A stretch of 64,000 bases of DNA. Origin: SAR324 cluster bacterium. GTDB lineage: Bacteria; SAR324; NAC60-12. Under the pieces are notes generated by a model. It saw only the letters and a list, made by a program, of their open reading frames with translations, ran no database searches and was not told the origin of the DNA. The stretch spans positions 124,001 through 188,000 of the forward strand of contig JANQJU010000020.1 in NCBI GenBank assembly GCA_028281495.1, read 5' to 3'. Within the stretch, counting starts at the first letter, position 1; each line of letters opens with the position of its first letter. A program made the translations under genes and the position numbers. Below, in pieces: positions 1 through 9,089 of this stretch.

Positions 1-1
1 A

Positions 2-217
2 GCGATTGAAAATGCTGACACGATCGACAGTACGTTAGAACCCAAGCCTTACATCGGAATCCAGTATGCCACCATTCCTGAATTTCAATCGATTGGCACC
101 CAAGTAGGGCAGCAAATCAATGGTGCCTTAGCAGGAAAGATCCCGGTTGAGGAAGCGCTCAAAACCTCCCAAAAAATCACCCTGCGACAAATGCGTCGTT
201 CGGGATACGTCAAGTAA
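2..217 (+). CDS. Polyol ABC transporter substrate-binding protein, C-terminal end (partial)
   Basis: The open frame runs in from the left edge and stops at TAA 215-217, leaving about 71 residues of a family-1 extracellular solute-binding protein. The recognisable part is the end: a YIGIQYATIPEF segment, then IGTQVGQQI, then a terminal RRSGYVK. The same end, with small changes, closes the two-domain binding protein at 3343-5397 (TGIQFVGIPEF, IGTQVGQEI, QSSGYIK), so the two are paralogues. Two permeases and an ATPase follow, the normal gene order of SmoEFGK/MtlEFGK polyol importers. The role is therefore periplasmic capture of a sugar alcohol. The substrate is inferred from the dehydrogenases at the end of the operon. 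The start and most of the protein lie outside the window. Confidence 0.8.
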   Translation, partial: AIENADTIDSTLEPKPYIGIQYATIPEFQSIGTQVGQQINGALAGKIPVEEALKTSQKITLRQMRRSGYVK

Positions 218-435
218 CTTAGAAGCTCCTCCTCTGTGCCATTTCCCGGAGGAGCATGCTTCCTATAGCAGGCTTCGCAGTCGTTCCAGTTTTTTCGGAT
301 TGCCTCCGTCTGGAACGTCGGGAAATGGCACATACTCCGCGCCAGCCATCGGGTACACACGCTCCGCATTCTGAGGCACGGGGTGATGCCAAGAGGCGTT
401 TCTTCTTTCACATTCAACACTTTCAGGGGGGATTT

Positions 436-1356
436 ATGTCAACCTATTCTGTCACCCAAACACCACCCAGTTGGAAACAGCGGCTCAGCCAATGGGGTTT
501 TGTCTTCCGTCCCAGTTTGGTGACGCCGTCCGTTCTCGTATTGGTGTTGTGGATGATCGTTCCATTATCCATGACCATCTATTTTTCATTCAGTCGATAT
601 AATCTGCTCAACCCGGCCCTTTCCGGCTTTGCTGGTTTCGAGAACTACGAATTTCTATTTTCAGGTGAAGAAATTTGGGTCTCGATTCTCAACACATTGG
701 TCTTAGTAGGATCCGTGGTGTTGCTGACGGTAGTGTTAGGAACTCTGCTTGCCGTCTTGTTTAATGAAAAATTTTGGGGCCGGGGCATTGCGCGAGTATT
801 AGCCATCTCGCCATTTTTTGTGATGCCCACCGTGAGTGCCTTGCTCTGGAAAAATATGCTGATGAATCCAGTATATGGCCTCCTCAGTTGGCTCATGACG
901 AGTTTGGGGATGGAACCCATTGACTGGTTCAAAGACTTTCCCATGCTTTCCGTGGTCATGATCACGACCTGGGAATGGCTCCCGTTCGCCTTGTTGATTC
1001 TGCTCACCGCCATGCAATCGCTGGATGAAGAACAAAAAAAGGCAGCACGGATCGATGGAGCAGGACCCATCCGATTCTTTTTTAACATCACGTTACCGCA
1101 CTTACACCGAGCTATCTCGGTGGTGGTGATGATCGAGACCATCTTTTTGCTGAATATCTTTGCCGAAATCTACACCACCACCGCGGGTGGTCCTGGATTG
1201 GCTACGACCAATTTAGCATTCCTGATTTACAAACAGGCCTTGTTGGAATTCGATGTAGGGATGGCTTCCGCAGGAGGTATCATTTCGGTCATCTTGGCCA
1301 ATATTGTGGCTATTTTTCTGGTCCGTATGGTGGCCAAAAACCTGAAAGAAACTTGA
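436..1356 (+). CDS. Polyol ABC transporter permease 1 (MalF/SmoF type)
   Basis: Inner-membrane permease of a CUT1 carbohydrate importer, 306 residues. The frame is open further upstream, but ATG 436 is chosen because an AGGGGGGA ribosome site sits just before it and the protein then begins with a short hydrophilic tail ahead of the first membrane segment (about residues 30-55). Six hydrophobic stretches are visible. The ATPase-coupling EAA loop reads KKAARIDGAGPIRFFF with the conserved Gly. It forms a heterodimer with the next gene product, which starts 15 nt downstream after a strong AGGAAAGGAGG site. Neighbouring polyol dehydrogenases suggest mannitol, sorbitol or a related substrate; the exact one cannot be read from the sequence. 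Confidence 0.9.
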   Translation: MSTYSVTQTPPSWKQRLSQWGFVFRPSLVTPSVLVLVLWMIVPLSMTIYFSFSRYNLLNPALSGFAGFENYEFLFSGEEIWVSILNTLVLVGSVVLLTVVLGTLLAVLFNEKFWGRGIARVLAISPFFVMPTVSALLWKNMLMNPVYGLLSWLMTSLGMEPIDWFKDFPMLSVVMITTWEWLPFALLILLTAMQSLDEEQKKAARIDGAGPIRFFFNITLPHLHRAISVVVMIETIFLLNIFAEIYTTTAGGPGLATTNLAFLIYKQALLEFDVGMASAGGIISVILANIVAIFLVRMVAKNLKET

Positions 1357-1371
1357 GGAAAGGAGGATTAG

Positions 1372-2190
1372 ATGCGTTCATTACAACAAAAAATATTATT
1401 GAGTGTGGTGGGTTGGTCTTCTGCTTTGCTGATCTTCTTTCCCATCTTTTGGATGGTCTTGACGAGCTTCAAAACCGAGTTGGAAGCCATTGCTTCCACG
1501 CCGTCTCTGTTTTTCACACCGACCTTAGAAAACTATGAAGAGATCCTCGACCGAGCCAACTACCTTCAGTTCGCCTGGAATTCTGTGGTGGTGGCGTTTG
1601 GTTCGACTTTCGTAGCCTTGCTGTTGGGCATTCCCGCAGCCTACAAGATGGCGTTTTTTCCCACAGAGCGCACCCATTCGGTGTTGCTGTGGATGCTCTC
1701 GACCAAGATGCTCCCCGCCGTGGGTGTGCTGGTGCCCATGTATCTGATGTTCCGCGATTTCCAATTGCTCGATACGCTCACGGGACTCGTTATCGTGAAT
1801 ACATTGATCAACTTACCGATTGTCGTGTGGATCATTTACACCTTCTTCAAAGACATCCCGGAAGAGATCCTGAAAGCGGCCCGTATCGATGGGGCTCATG
1901 TGGGTCAGGAAATTTTGTACATCCTTCTTCCCATGTCGTTTCCAGGGGTGGTCTCGACGGCCTTGTTGGCCATCATCCTTTCGTGGAACGAAGCGTTTTG
2001 GAGTTTGAATCTCACCACCTCCGCTGCCGCTCCGTTGACCACGTTCATTGCGTCTTTTTCTAGCCCAGAAGGATTGTTTTGGGCCAAACTTTCGGCAGCT
2101 TCCAGTATGGCAGTCGCGCCGATCATCATTTTCGGTTGGATGAGTCAACGTCAATTGGTCAGCGGCCTCACCTTTGGTGCCGTGAAATAA
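1372..2190 (+). CDS. Polyol ABC transporter permease 2 (MalG/SmoG type)
   Basis: Second inner-membrane permease of the CUT1 importer, 272 residues, the usual size for MalG-like subunits. The EAA loop is textbook: EEILKAARIDGAHVGQEIL followed by LLPMSFPG. The C-terminus (GLTFGAVK) matches the GLTxGAVK ending typical of this family. The start ATG 1372 has AGGAAAGGAGG upstream, partly overlapping the stop of the first permease, so the two are translated in step. It should pair with the first permease and the ATPase at 2219 to move a sugar alcohol across the inner membrane. Confidence 0.92.
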   Translation: MRSLQQKILLSVVGWSSALLIFFPIFWMVLTSFKTELEAIASTPSLFFTPTLENYEEILDRANYLQFAWNSVVVAFGSTFVALLLGIPAAYKMAFFPTERTHSVLLWMLSTKMLPAVGVLVPMYLMFRDFQLLDTLTGLVIVNTLINLPIVVWIIYTFFKDIPEEILKAARIDGAHVGQEILYILLPMSFPGVVSTALLAIILSWNEAFWSLNLTTSAAAPLTTFIASFSSPEGLFWAKLSAASSMAVAPIIIFGWMSQRQLVSGLTFGAVK

Positions 2191-2218
2191 ATCCACCCCT
2201 CACTTGAAAGGAACGACT

Positions 2219-3334
2219 ATGGGAGCTTTATCAATTAAAAACGTAAAAAAAACATACCACTCGCTGGAAATTCTCAAGGGTATCAATTTGGAAATTGAAG
2301 CCGGACAATTCTTGATTCTGGTGGGGCCTTCCGGTTGCGGAAAATCCACGCTGTTGAACATGATTGCGGGCTTGGAAACCGTCACTTCCGGTGAAATTCA
2401 TATTGGAGACCGCGTGGTGAATGATCTCAACCCCAAAGACCGAGACATCGCCATGGTATTCCAGTCGTATGCGCTGTACCCCAACATGACCGTGCGTCGG
2501 AATATTTCATTTGGTCTTGAAATCCGGAAAGTCCCTGCAAGCCAGCAAGATGAGATTGTGAAAAAAGTGGCCAACACGCTGCAAATCACTCACTTGCTGG
2601 ACCGTAAGCCTTCTCAACTTTCGGGGGGACAACGTCAACGGGTCGCGATGGGACGCGCCTTGGCTCGCAACCCCACCCTGTATCTGTTCGACGAGCCGCT
2701 TAGTAATCTCGATGCCAAACTCCGTGTGGAAATGCGCACCGAGATGAAACTGCTCCACGAACGGATGAAAACCACCATCGTGTATGTGACCCACGACCAA
2801 ATCGAAGCCATGACTCTGGGTGATCGCATTGCCATCATGCAAGGGGGCGAGATCCAGCAATTTGGCTCACCCGAAGAAGTCTATAACAACCCAACCAATA
2901 TGTTTGTGGCAGGCTTCATCGGGTCGCCTTCAATGAACTTCGTTCCCACTCCCGTGGTGGCCAGCGATGGCGAAGTGGGAGTGCAATTGACCAATGCGCA
3001 TGGGGAAACCTTTGTCCTCCCCGCCCCTACAGGCCAAGCCGCATTGAAACCCTATGTGGGCAAAGAAGTGATGTTGGGCATCCGACCTGAAAAAGTGACT
3101 GAAAAAGTCCCGGCGATGATGAATCAACCTCACATTCATGTGGCTCGAAACTCCATCGAAGTGACAGAGCCGACAGGACCCGATACACTTGTTTTCGTGA
3201 ATTTCAATGGAGCCGAGATGGTGTGTCGTATCTCACCAGAAATCAAACCCAAGCGTCAGGATCGAATGGAACTGATGTTTGACATGTCCAAGGCCGTGTT
3301 TTTCGATTCCCAAACCCAAACCCGCATTGCTTGA
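2219..3334 (+). CDS. Polyol ABC transporter ATPase (MalK/SmoK/UgpC type)
   Basis: ATPase subunit of the importer, 371 residues. Walker A is GPSGCGKST, the signature motif is LSGGQRQRV, Walker B is LYLFDEPLSNLD and the switch His lies in VTHDQIEAMTLGD. The last third (about residues 235-371) is the regulatory OB/TOBE domain of CUT1 ATPases, with the typical FIGSPSMNF and GIRPEK motifs. A TTG in frame at 2204 is possible, but ATG 2219 is preferred because a GAAAGGA ribosome site lies 7 nt before it. MalK-type ATPases are sometimes shared between sugar importers, so it could serve other permeases too. Confidence 0.93.
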   Translation: MGALSIKNVKKTYHSLEILKGINLEIEAGQFLILVGPSGCGKSTLLNMIAGLETVTSGEIHIGDRVVNDLNPKDRDIAMVFQSYALYPNMTVRRNISFGLEIRKVPASQQDEIVKKVANTLQITHLLDRKPSQLSGGQRQRVAMGRALARNPTLYLFDEPLSNLDAKLRVEMRTEMKLLHERMKTTIVYVTHDQIEAMTLGDRIAIMQGGEIQQFGSPEEVYNNPTNMFVAGFIGSPSMNFVPTPVVASDGEVGVQLTNAHGETFVLPAPTGQAALKPYVGKEVMLGIRPEKVTEKVPAMMNQPHIHVARNSIEVTEPTGPDTLVFVNFNGAEMVCRISPEIKPKRQDRMELMFDMSKAVFFDSQTQTRIA

Positions 3335-3342
3335 GAAGAGGA

Positions 3343-5397
3343 ATGAGAGGCAGCATTCAACGAACATTGTTTTTGTGGAGCGTTGGACTTTGGTGGTTGG
3401 CTGGAGCTGGGGTCCTCTCAGCTCAGCCAGTGATCCAACTCGCGAGCACTGAACGTGAACCTTATATTGGGCCGAATCTGCCACAACAAGGCTACGTGTA
3501 TGAGGTGGTTCAGGAAGCGTTTCGACGAGTGGGTTATCAGGTGGAGGTGATCTTTCATCCCTGGGCGAGAGCCGTCGCGGATGCAAAACGCGGAGCCGTG
3601 GATGGAATCTTGCCTGCCTATTACAACGCGGTCTGGGAAGAACAATTTGCTTTTTCCGACCCCTTTCCGGGAGACCAAGTGGGATTGCTGAAACGCAAAG
3701 CCTTGGAAGTGCGTTATGAGGCCGATCCCCGTGAGTTTCCCCAAGCCGCGTTCCGTGCCCTCAAACCATACCGATTTGGAATGGTTCGGGGCTTTTTCAC
3801 CAATTCAATCTTGGATGCTGACGACTCTTTCTCCAAGGAGTTTGTCACAAACAATCTCCAGAATTTCGACAAGATTTTGCACGACCGCATTGATTTCATT
3901 GTGATCGATAAATACACCGCAGCGAACATCATGGTGAATCAGCGTCCGCATATGATTGGCGAACTGGAATTCATGGAACCCCCCTTGGCGATCAAGCGGT
4001 TCCACTTGGCCTTTAGCAAAGCATCAAAAGGGCATGCTCAGCGTTTGCAGGATTTCAATCGGGGTCTCCAATCGGTTCGTGAGGATGGGACCTTGAAAAC
4101 GATCCTCAGCAAACATGGTTTGTACCGGGACACACAGCCCCATCATCAGAAAACCAAACTGAGAATCGGAACCGTGTCCAATCCCGACATGTTGATCATG
4201 CAACGGCTGTCGGAAGAGTTCGAAAAACAACACCCTCATTTGGAGCTGGAATGGCGTATCCTCGGAGAAAATACCCTCCGTCAACGCCTATTGGGAGATC
4301 TTGCGATCTCGGATGGACAGTTTGATATCATGACCATCATGTCCTACGAAGTGCCCATTTGGGCACAACGTAAGTGGATTGCCCCTTTGGAATCGATACA
4401 AAAAACTTTGGATGTGCAGGATGTTGTTCCTTCTGTCCGAGCCATCACGTCCTACAAAGATCGCTTGTACGCCATGCCATTTTATGCCGAAAGCTCCATG
4501 ACCTATTACCGTAAAGACTTGTTTGAAAAAGCAGGTTTGGTGATGCCAGAGCAACCGACCTATGACGACATCAAGCGCTTTGCAGCGGCAGTGCATGACC
4601 CAGAACATCAAACCTATGGAATTTGTTTACGAGGCAAAGCCGGATGGGGGGAAAACATGGCCTTTCTCTCGACAATGGTAAACACGTTTGGGGGACGTTG
4701 GTTTGATGAAAACTGGCACCCGGTCCTTCAAAGTCTGCAATGGAAAACCGTCTTGGGCTTGTATCAGGAGTTGCTCACCCAATATGGTCCACCACAGCCG
4801 CACTTGAAAGGCTTCACGGAAAATTTAGAATTGTTCTCGCAAGGGCATTGCGGTGTGTGGATCGATGCCACGGTAGCCGCAGGCTTATTGTTCAACCCCG
4901 AGCAATCGCAGGTGCATGATAAAGTGGGCTTTGTGCGAGCACCCATAGCAGTCACTCCCAAAGGTTCTCATTGGCTAACAACTTGGGCTTTTGCTGTTCC
5001 GACTTTTTCCAAACGCTATTCCGAAGCATTAGAATTCATCACCTGGGCGACCTCCAAGGAGTATATCCAATTGGTAGCCCAAACAGAAGGCTGGGTGGCG
5101 GTCCCCCCGGGCACCCGGCTTTCTACTTATCTCGATCCCCATTATCAAAAGGCGGCGCCCTTTGCCAATTTTGTGCTGGATTTGATTCGCACTGCGAATC
5201 CTCAAGACGCTACATTGCGTCCGGTGCCTTATACCGGGATTCAATTTGTCGGTATCCCTGAATTTCCAGCCATTGGCACCCAAGTCGGCCAAGAAATCGC
5301 TCGGATCCTGACTGGCACTTCATCTGTGACGCATGCCCTCCAAACATCGCAGCGGCTGGTCACAAGACAAATGCAAAGTTCGGGATACATCAAATAG
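3343..5397 (+). CDS. Two-domain periplasmic binding protein: family-3 domain fused to family-1 polyol-binding domain
   Basis: 684 residues from ATG 3343, with a GAAGAGGA site close before it; an in-frame TTG at 3331 overlaps the previous stop and is a less likely start. Residues 1-27 look like a signal peptide ending LSAQ. Residues about 28-262 form a family-3 binding domain of the amino-acid/PBPb type: STEREPYIGP, AKRGAVDGILP, FSDPFPGDQVGLLKRK, then a closing DGTLKTILSKHG. Residues about 265-684 form a family-1 domain like SmoE/MtlE, beginning LRIGTVSNPDM, with the YAMPFYAESSMTYYRKDLF segment and the operon-specific tail ending SSGYIK. Importer binding proteins normally have one such module. 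The fusion may bind two ligands, or the first domain may be a sensor or inhibitor. That is inference. Confidence 0.85.
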   Translation: MRGSIQRTLFLWSVGLWWLAGAGVLSAQPVIQLASTEREPYIGPNLPQQGYVYEVVQEAFRRVGYQVEVIFHPWARAVADAKRGAVDGILPAYYNAVWEEQFAFSDPFPGDQVGLLKRKALEVRYEADPREFPQAAFRALKPYRFGMVRGFFTNSILDADDSFSKEFVTNNLQNFDKILHDRIDFIVIDKYTAANIMVNQRPHMIGELEFMEPPLAIKRFHLAFSKASKGHAQRLQDFNRGLQSVREDGTLKTILSKHGLYRDTQPHHQKTKLRIGTVSNPDMLIMQRLSEEFEKQHPHLELEWRILGENTLRQRLLGDLAISDGQFDIMTIMSYEVPIWAQRKWIAPLESIQKTLDVQDVVPSVRAITSYKDRLYAMPFYAESSMTYYRKDLFEKAGLVMPEQPTYDDIKRFAAAVHDPEHQTYGICLRGKAGWGENMAFLSTMVNTFGGRWFDENWHPVLQSLQWKTVLGLYQELLTQYGPPQPHLKGFTENLELFSQGHCGVWIDATVAAGLLFNPEQSQVHDKVGFVRAPIAVTPKGSHWLTTWAFAVPTFSKRYSEALEFITWATSKEYIQLVAQTEGWVAVPPGTRLSTYLDPHYQKAAPFANFVLDLIRTANPQDATLRPVPYTGIQFVGIPEFPAIGTQVGQEIARILTGTSSVTHALQTSQRLVTRQMQSSGYIK

Positions 5398-5634
5398 GAG
5401 TTCTAAAGACATCAAATAGAAACTCCGAACACGTCAAAGCAACGAGTCATGCTTGAAAAACCTAACGTTTAAGTAAATATAAAACCAATCCAACCAAACC
5501 CCTTGAGGCAGGTTTGGCAAAACCACTGTGAGGCATATCTATTTTACGAGGCAAAACAGTTCCGTGGACGAAGTCAATCCATAGACGAGTTCGATCGGAA
5601 CTTTGAGGGAGTGAGGCATTTAAAAGGAGGCACT

Positions 5635-6402
5635 ATGAAAACCGCATTTCATATCATTGTAGTATTGTTTATCATGCTCCCGCAGATGGTGGGAGCGACA
5701 AAAAAGGTGGTGCTCACCACCACAGAAAAAGAACCTTATATCGGTACCCTACTGTTGAACAACGGATTCATTTACGAAATCGTCCAACAAGCTTTTGAAC
5801 GGGTTGGGTATGAAGTAACGATCCAATTTTTACCCCCAGCCCGCGCCTTCTCACAGGCAAAACGCGGACTCGTTGACGGTACATTTCCTCAGTTTCCAGA
5901 TGCTTCGTTTCAAGAGCAGTTTATATTTTCCGATCCAATGCCTGGCGGAGAGGTCGGCCTGCTCAAACGGCGAACCGAAGACATTCAGTTCCCTGTGAAA
6001 CCCACTGAGAACCTCACCAAAGCGCTACAAGGATTACAAAATTACCGCTTTGGAATTGTGACCGGAGACTCGAATATGGCAAGGTTCAATGAGTTCCAAT
6101 TCTTAAACGTCGACTACGCCTTAACCGATGAAATGAACCTCCTGAAACTCGCTCAAAATCGTACAGACCTGATTGCCATCGACAAATACACCATGGGGAG
6201 TTTGCTTGTGAACAAACTCCCCCATTTGATGGGCAAGTTCGACTTCATGAATCCTCCGATCTTCAAACAGTACTTCTATGTGTTTTTCTCCAAGCAACGG
6301 CCCGATGCTCCACAAAAAGCACTCGATTTCAACCAAGGGCTGCAAGCCTTGCAAAAAGATGGCACGCTCAACAACATCTTAACCGCCCACGGATATCGTT
6401 AA
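5635..6402 (+). CDS. Stand-alone family-3 periplasmic binding protein, paralogue of the fused domain
   Basis: 255 residues from ATG 5635, with a strong AAAAGGAGG site; the frame is open further upstream but without a start signal. The N-terminus is a signal peptide ending about VGAT. The mature protein follows the first domain of the preceding gene closely: TTTEKEPYIGT against STEREPYIGP, AKRGLVDGTFP against AKRGAVDGILP, FSDPMPGGEVGLLKRR against FSDPFPGDQVGLLKRK, and both end with DGTLxxIL. It therefore arose by duplication of that domain, or the fusion captured a copy of it. There is no separate amino-acid-type permease nearby. A ligand cannot be assigned; the operon suggests a polyol or related compound. 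Confidence 0.85.
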   Translation: MKTAFHIIVVLFIMLPQMVGATKKVVLTTTEKEPYIGTLLLNNGFIYEIVQQAFERVGYEVTIQFLPPARAFSQAKRGLVDGTFPQFPDASFQEQFIFSDPMPGGEVGLLKRRTEDIQFPVKPTENLTKALQGLQNYRFGIVTGDSNMARFNEFQFLNVDYALTDEMNLLKLAQNRTDLIAIDKYTMGSLLVNKLPHLMGKFDFMNPPIFKQYFYVFFSKQRPDAPQKALDFNQGLQALQKDGTLNNILTAHGYR

Positions 6403-6428
6403 CGTGGCCACCCCAGATAAGGAGACTT

Positions 6429-7955
6429 ATGGACACTTCGCAGTCACATTCTATCGAAACTCATAACACGAATCCCCCTTCTCCCCTTCATACGATTCGC
6501 AATGAGACGTTGTCCCAACTTCCTGAAAATTTGGCAGTGCCTTCGTATGACCGAGGGGCACTCACTCAAGGCATCGTCCATATTGGTGTGGGGAATTTCC
6601 ATCGGGCCCATCAAGCGTTGTATCTGGATGATTTGTTTCAAAAGGGCTTAGGGACCGATTGGGCCATTTGTGGGGTAGGATTACAACCGAACGACCAAAC
6701 CATGCGAGATGCGTTGGCATCCCAGGACGGTTTGTACACTCTCGTGGAATGCGATTCCACCCAATCTGACCAAGCCCGGGTGATCGGTTCCATCACGCAA
6801 TACCTATGGGCACCGGAAAACCCACAAGCCGTTTTAGAAAAATTGGCATCCCCGGAAATCCGTTTGGTCACACTGACCGTCACTGAAGGCGGATATTACA
6901 CCAACGACGTGACCGGAGAACTGCTTGTGGAACATCCTGCCATTCAACACGACCTGGAACATCCCACCTTGCCCCATAGCGTTTATGGTTATCTCGTGGA
7001 AGCACTCTATCGCCGTCGACAGTATGGCGTGTTGCCGTTCACGGTGCTGTCTTGCGACAACCTCCCTCACAATGGGGACATCGTCCGAAAAATGTTACTT
7101 TCCTTTGCACAACAACGCGACTCGGATTTGGCCCAATGGATTGCCACTCACGGAGCCTTCCCCAACTGCATGGTCGACCGCATCACCCCTCGTACCACCG
7201 AGACCGAGCGAAACAGCCTGAGGACGCAATGGCATATCAACGATGCTTGCCCCGTGTTTGCCGAACCCTTCCGCCAGTGGGTGGTGGAAGATCATTTTTG
7301 TAACGGTCGCCCTCCTTGGGAAGAAGTCGGCGTTCAAATGACTTCAGATGTGGTGCCATATGAAATCATGAAGCTGCGCCTGCTTAATGCAGGTCACTCG
7401 TCCTTAGCTTATTTAGCCGCATTGGCTGGATTCGAATATGTGGACGAAGCCATCCAGGAAAATCAATTCCGCGAATTCATCCGCAAATTGATGGATGAAG
7501 AAATCACGCCGGTCTTGCCTCCGATTCCTGATGTTGATTTAGAGGCCTATAAACAAACCTTGTTGCAACGTTTCTCCAATACCCGTGTCCGTGATACCAT
7601 TGCTCGGTTGTGCATCGATGGTTCTTCCAAATTTCCCAAGTTTCTTTTGCCCACGCTTTCTCAACAATTGGAAGGCCCAGGCAACATCCGCTGTCTCAGT
7701 TTGGTCCTTGCCAGTTGGTTTCGCTACTTGGAAGGTACCGACGAACAAGGAAATTCGTTTGACATCATCGACCCGCAAGCCGAAATGCTGCGGGACCATG
7801 TGCAAAAATGTGGTAGGAACCCAGAGGCTTTGCTTCAGTTGCCTCAAATTTTTGGAGACACTTTATCGCAATCTGCTTTGTTGATTCAGCACCTTCATGA
7901 AGCCCTCACCAGCTTGCAAGCCTTGGGCAGCCAACAAACCGTGGCTCGCTACTGA
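6429..7955 (+). CDS. mtlK: Mannitol 2-dehydrogenase family polyol dehydrogenase
   Basis: Cytoplasmic NAD-dependent long-chain dehydrogenase of the mannitol dehydrogenase/fructuronate reductase family, 508 residues, close to the family size of about 490. The nucleotide-binding start is IVHIGVGNFHRAHQALYLDD (residues about 48-67). The catalytic Lys-Asn-His set lies in MKLRLLNAGHSS, and TVTEGGYY is also typical. It would oxidise D-mannitol to fructose, or D-arabinitol or sorbitol to the matching ketose, after uptake by the upstream importer. The start ATG 6429 has an AAGGAGA site, and the gene lies 26 nt after the binding protein, so it is part of the operon. The gene symbol rests on operon context; the family alone does not fix the polyol. 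Confidence 0.88.
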   Translation: MDTSQSHSIETHNTNPPSPLHTIRNETLSQLPENLAVPSYDRGALTQGIVHIGVGNFHRAHQALYLDDLFQKGLGTDWAICGVGLQPNDQTMRDALASQDGLYTLVECDSTQSDQARVIGSITQYLWAPENPQAVLEKLASPEIRLVTLTVTEGGYYTNDVTGELLVEHPAIQHDLEHPTLPHSVYGYLVEALYRRRQYGVLPFTVLSCDNLPHNGDIVRKMLLSFAQQRDSDLAQWIATHGAFPNCMVDRITPRTTETERNSLRTQWHINDACPVFAEPFRQWVVEDHFCNGRPPWEEVGVQMTSDVVPYEIMKLRLLNAGHSSLAYLAALAGFEYVDEAIQENQFREFIRKLMDEEITPVLPPIPDVDLEAYKQTLLQRFSNTRVRDTIARLCIDGSSKFPKFLLPTLSQQLEGPGNIRCLSLVLASWFRYLEGTDEQGNSFDIIDPQAEMLRDHVQKCGRNPEALLQLPQIFGDTLSQSALLIQHLHEALTSLQALGSQQTVARY

Positions 7956-8001
7956 CTCCAACGTTCGAACACACAGCCCTTCTCAGAAAGGAGAGATTGC
8001 A

Positions 8002-9024
8002 ATGAGACAAGCGATTATGACAGAGCCGGGAAATATCGAATTCCATGACGTCCCGGTTCCCACGGCCCAAGCGAATGAAGTGCTCTTGGAGATCAAGCAA
8101 ATCGGAATCTGTGGTTCCGATATCCACGTCAATCATGGCAAGCACCCCTTCACTCCTTATCCCGTCGTGCAAGGACATGAATTTATTGGAATTGTCAAAG
8201 AGACTGGCGCTGAGGTGAGTGACCAAATTCGTCCTGGCATGAAAGCCACAGCGCTCCCTCAATCGGTCTGCGGTCAATGCCGACCTTGCTTGAGAGGCGA
8301 TTTTCATATCTGTGATCATCTCAAAGTCAAAGGATTCCAAGCCCCTGGATGCGCTCAAGACTACTTCATCGCTCCAGAAGACATGTTGATACTGCTTCCT
8401 GATTCGTTCACTTACGAACAAGGTGCTTTGATTGAACCCACTTCGGTTGCTGTTCATTCCACTCACCGAGCCGGTGATTTGACTGGAAAAAACGTGGTGG
8501 TGCTAGGGGCCGGAACCATCGGCAATTTAGTGGCCCAAGTCGTTCGTGCACGAGGTGCTCAGCAGGTGTTGATCACAGACCTCAGCGATTTTCGACTCAA
8601 GATTGCACGCGAATGTGGAATCGAGGCCACCTCCAACCCACGTCACGAAACGTTAACCGAAGCCTCTCAGCGCATCTTTGGAGAGGAAGGATTTGATGTC
8701 GCGTTCGAGGCTGTGGGGGTTGAAGCCACGATGGACGCGGCCATTGATTCTATCCAGAAGGGGGGATCCATTATTGTGTTGGGCGTTTTTGAAGAAAAAC
8801 CACGCATCGATATGTCCGTGGTGGGAGATCGAGAGCTGTCTATCATTGGTACCTTGATGTATCAACACGATGACTACCAAAAAGCAGTCGCGTTGATCCA
8901 AAACGATCAAGTGAAGACGCAACCGTTGATCACGAAGCATTTCCCCTTTACCGAATATCCTCAAGCCTACCGCTTCATTGACGAGCAGCGAGACAAAACC
9001 ATGAAAGTGATGATTGCTCTATAG
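8002..9024 (+). CDS. Zinc-dependent alcohol dehydrogenase, sorbitol/L-iditol dehydrogenase type
   Basis: 340 residues from ATG 8002 with an AAAGGAGAG site; the frame is open to 7897 but would overlap the previous gene. It is a medium-chain zinc dehydrogenase. The catalytic zinc ligands are Cys in GICGSDIHVNHG and the His-Glu pair in VQGHEFIG. The structural zinc loop is CGQCRPCLRGDFHIC. The NAD-binding fold starts VVLGAGTIGNLVAQ. It probably oxidises a sugar alcohol such as sorbitol to a ketose and closes the operon. Threonine- or butanediol-dehydrogenase-like activity is possible from sequence alone; context favours a polyol. The end of the gene is the first copy of a 21-22 bp tandem repeat. 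Confidence 0.88.
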   Translation: MRQAIMTEPGNIEFHDVPVPTAQANEVLLEIKQIGICGSDIHVNHGKHPFTPYPVVQGHEFIGIVKETGAEVSDQIRPGMKATALPQSVCGQCRPCLRGDFHICDHLKVKGFQAPGCAQDYFIAPEDMLILLPDSFTYEQGALIEPTSVAVHSTHRAGDLTGKNVVVLGAGTIGNLVAQVVRARGAQQVLITDLSDFRLKIARECGIEATSNPRHETLTEASQRIFGEEGFDVAFEAVGVEATMDAAIDSIQKGGSIIVLGVFEEKPRIDMSVVGDRELSIIGTLMYQHDDYQKAVALIQNDQVKTQPLITKHFPFTEYPQAYRFIDEQRDKTMKVMIAL

Positions 9025-9068
9025 TTAAGAGATGATTGCTTGATAGTAAGTGATGATTGCTTGATAGC
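9009..9068 (+). repeat. Short tandem repeat overlapping the dehydrogenase stop codon
   Basis: Three copies of a 21-22 bp unit begin with GATGATTGCT at 9009, 9031 and 9052. The first copy codes for the last residues and the stop of the zinc dehydrogenase. The other two lie just after it and each contains an in-frame-looking TAG. The pattern indicates slippage duplication of the 3' end of the gene. Confidence 0.8.
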
Positions 9069-9089
9069 GAATGTAGAAACAAACGGACT

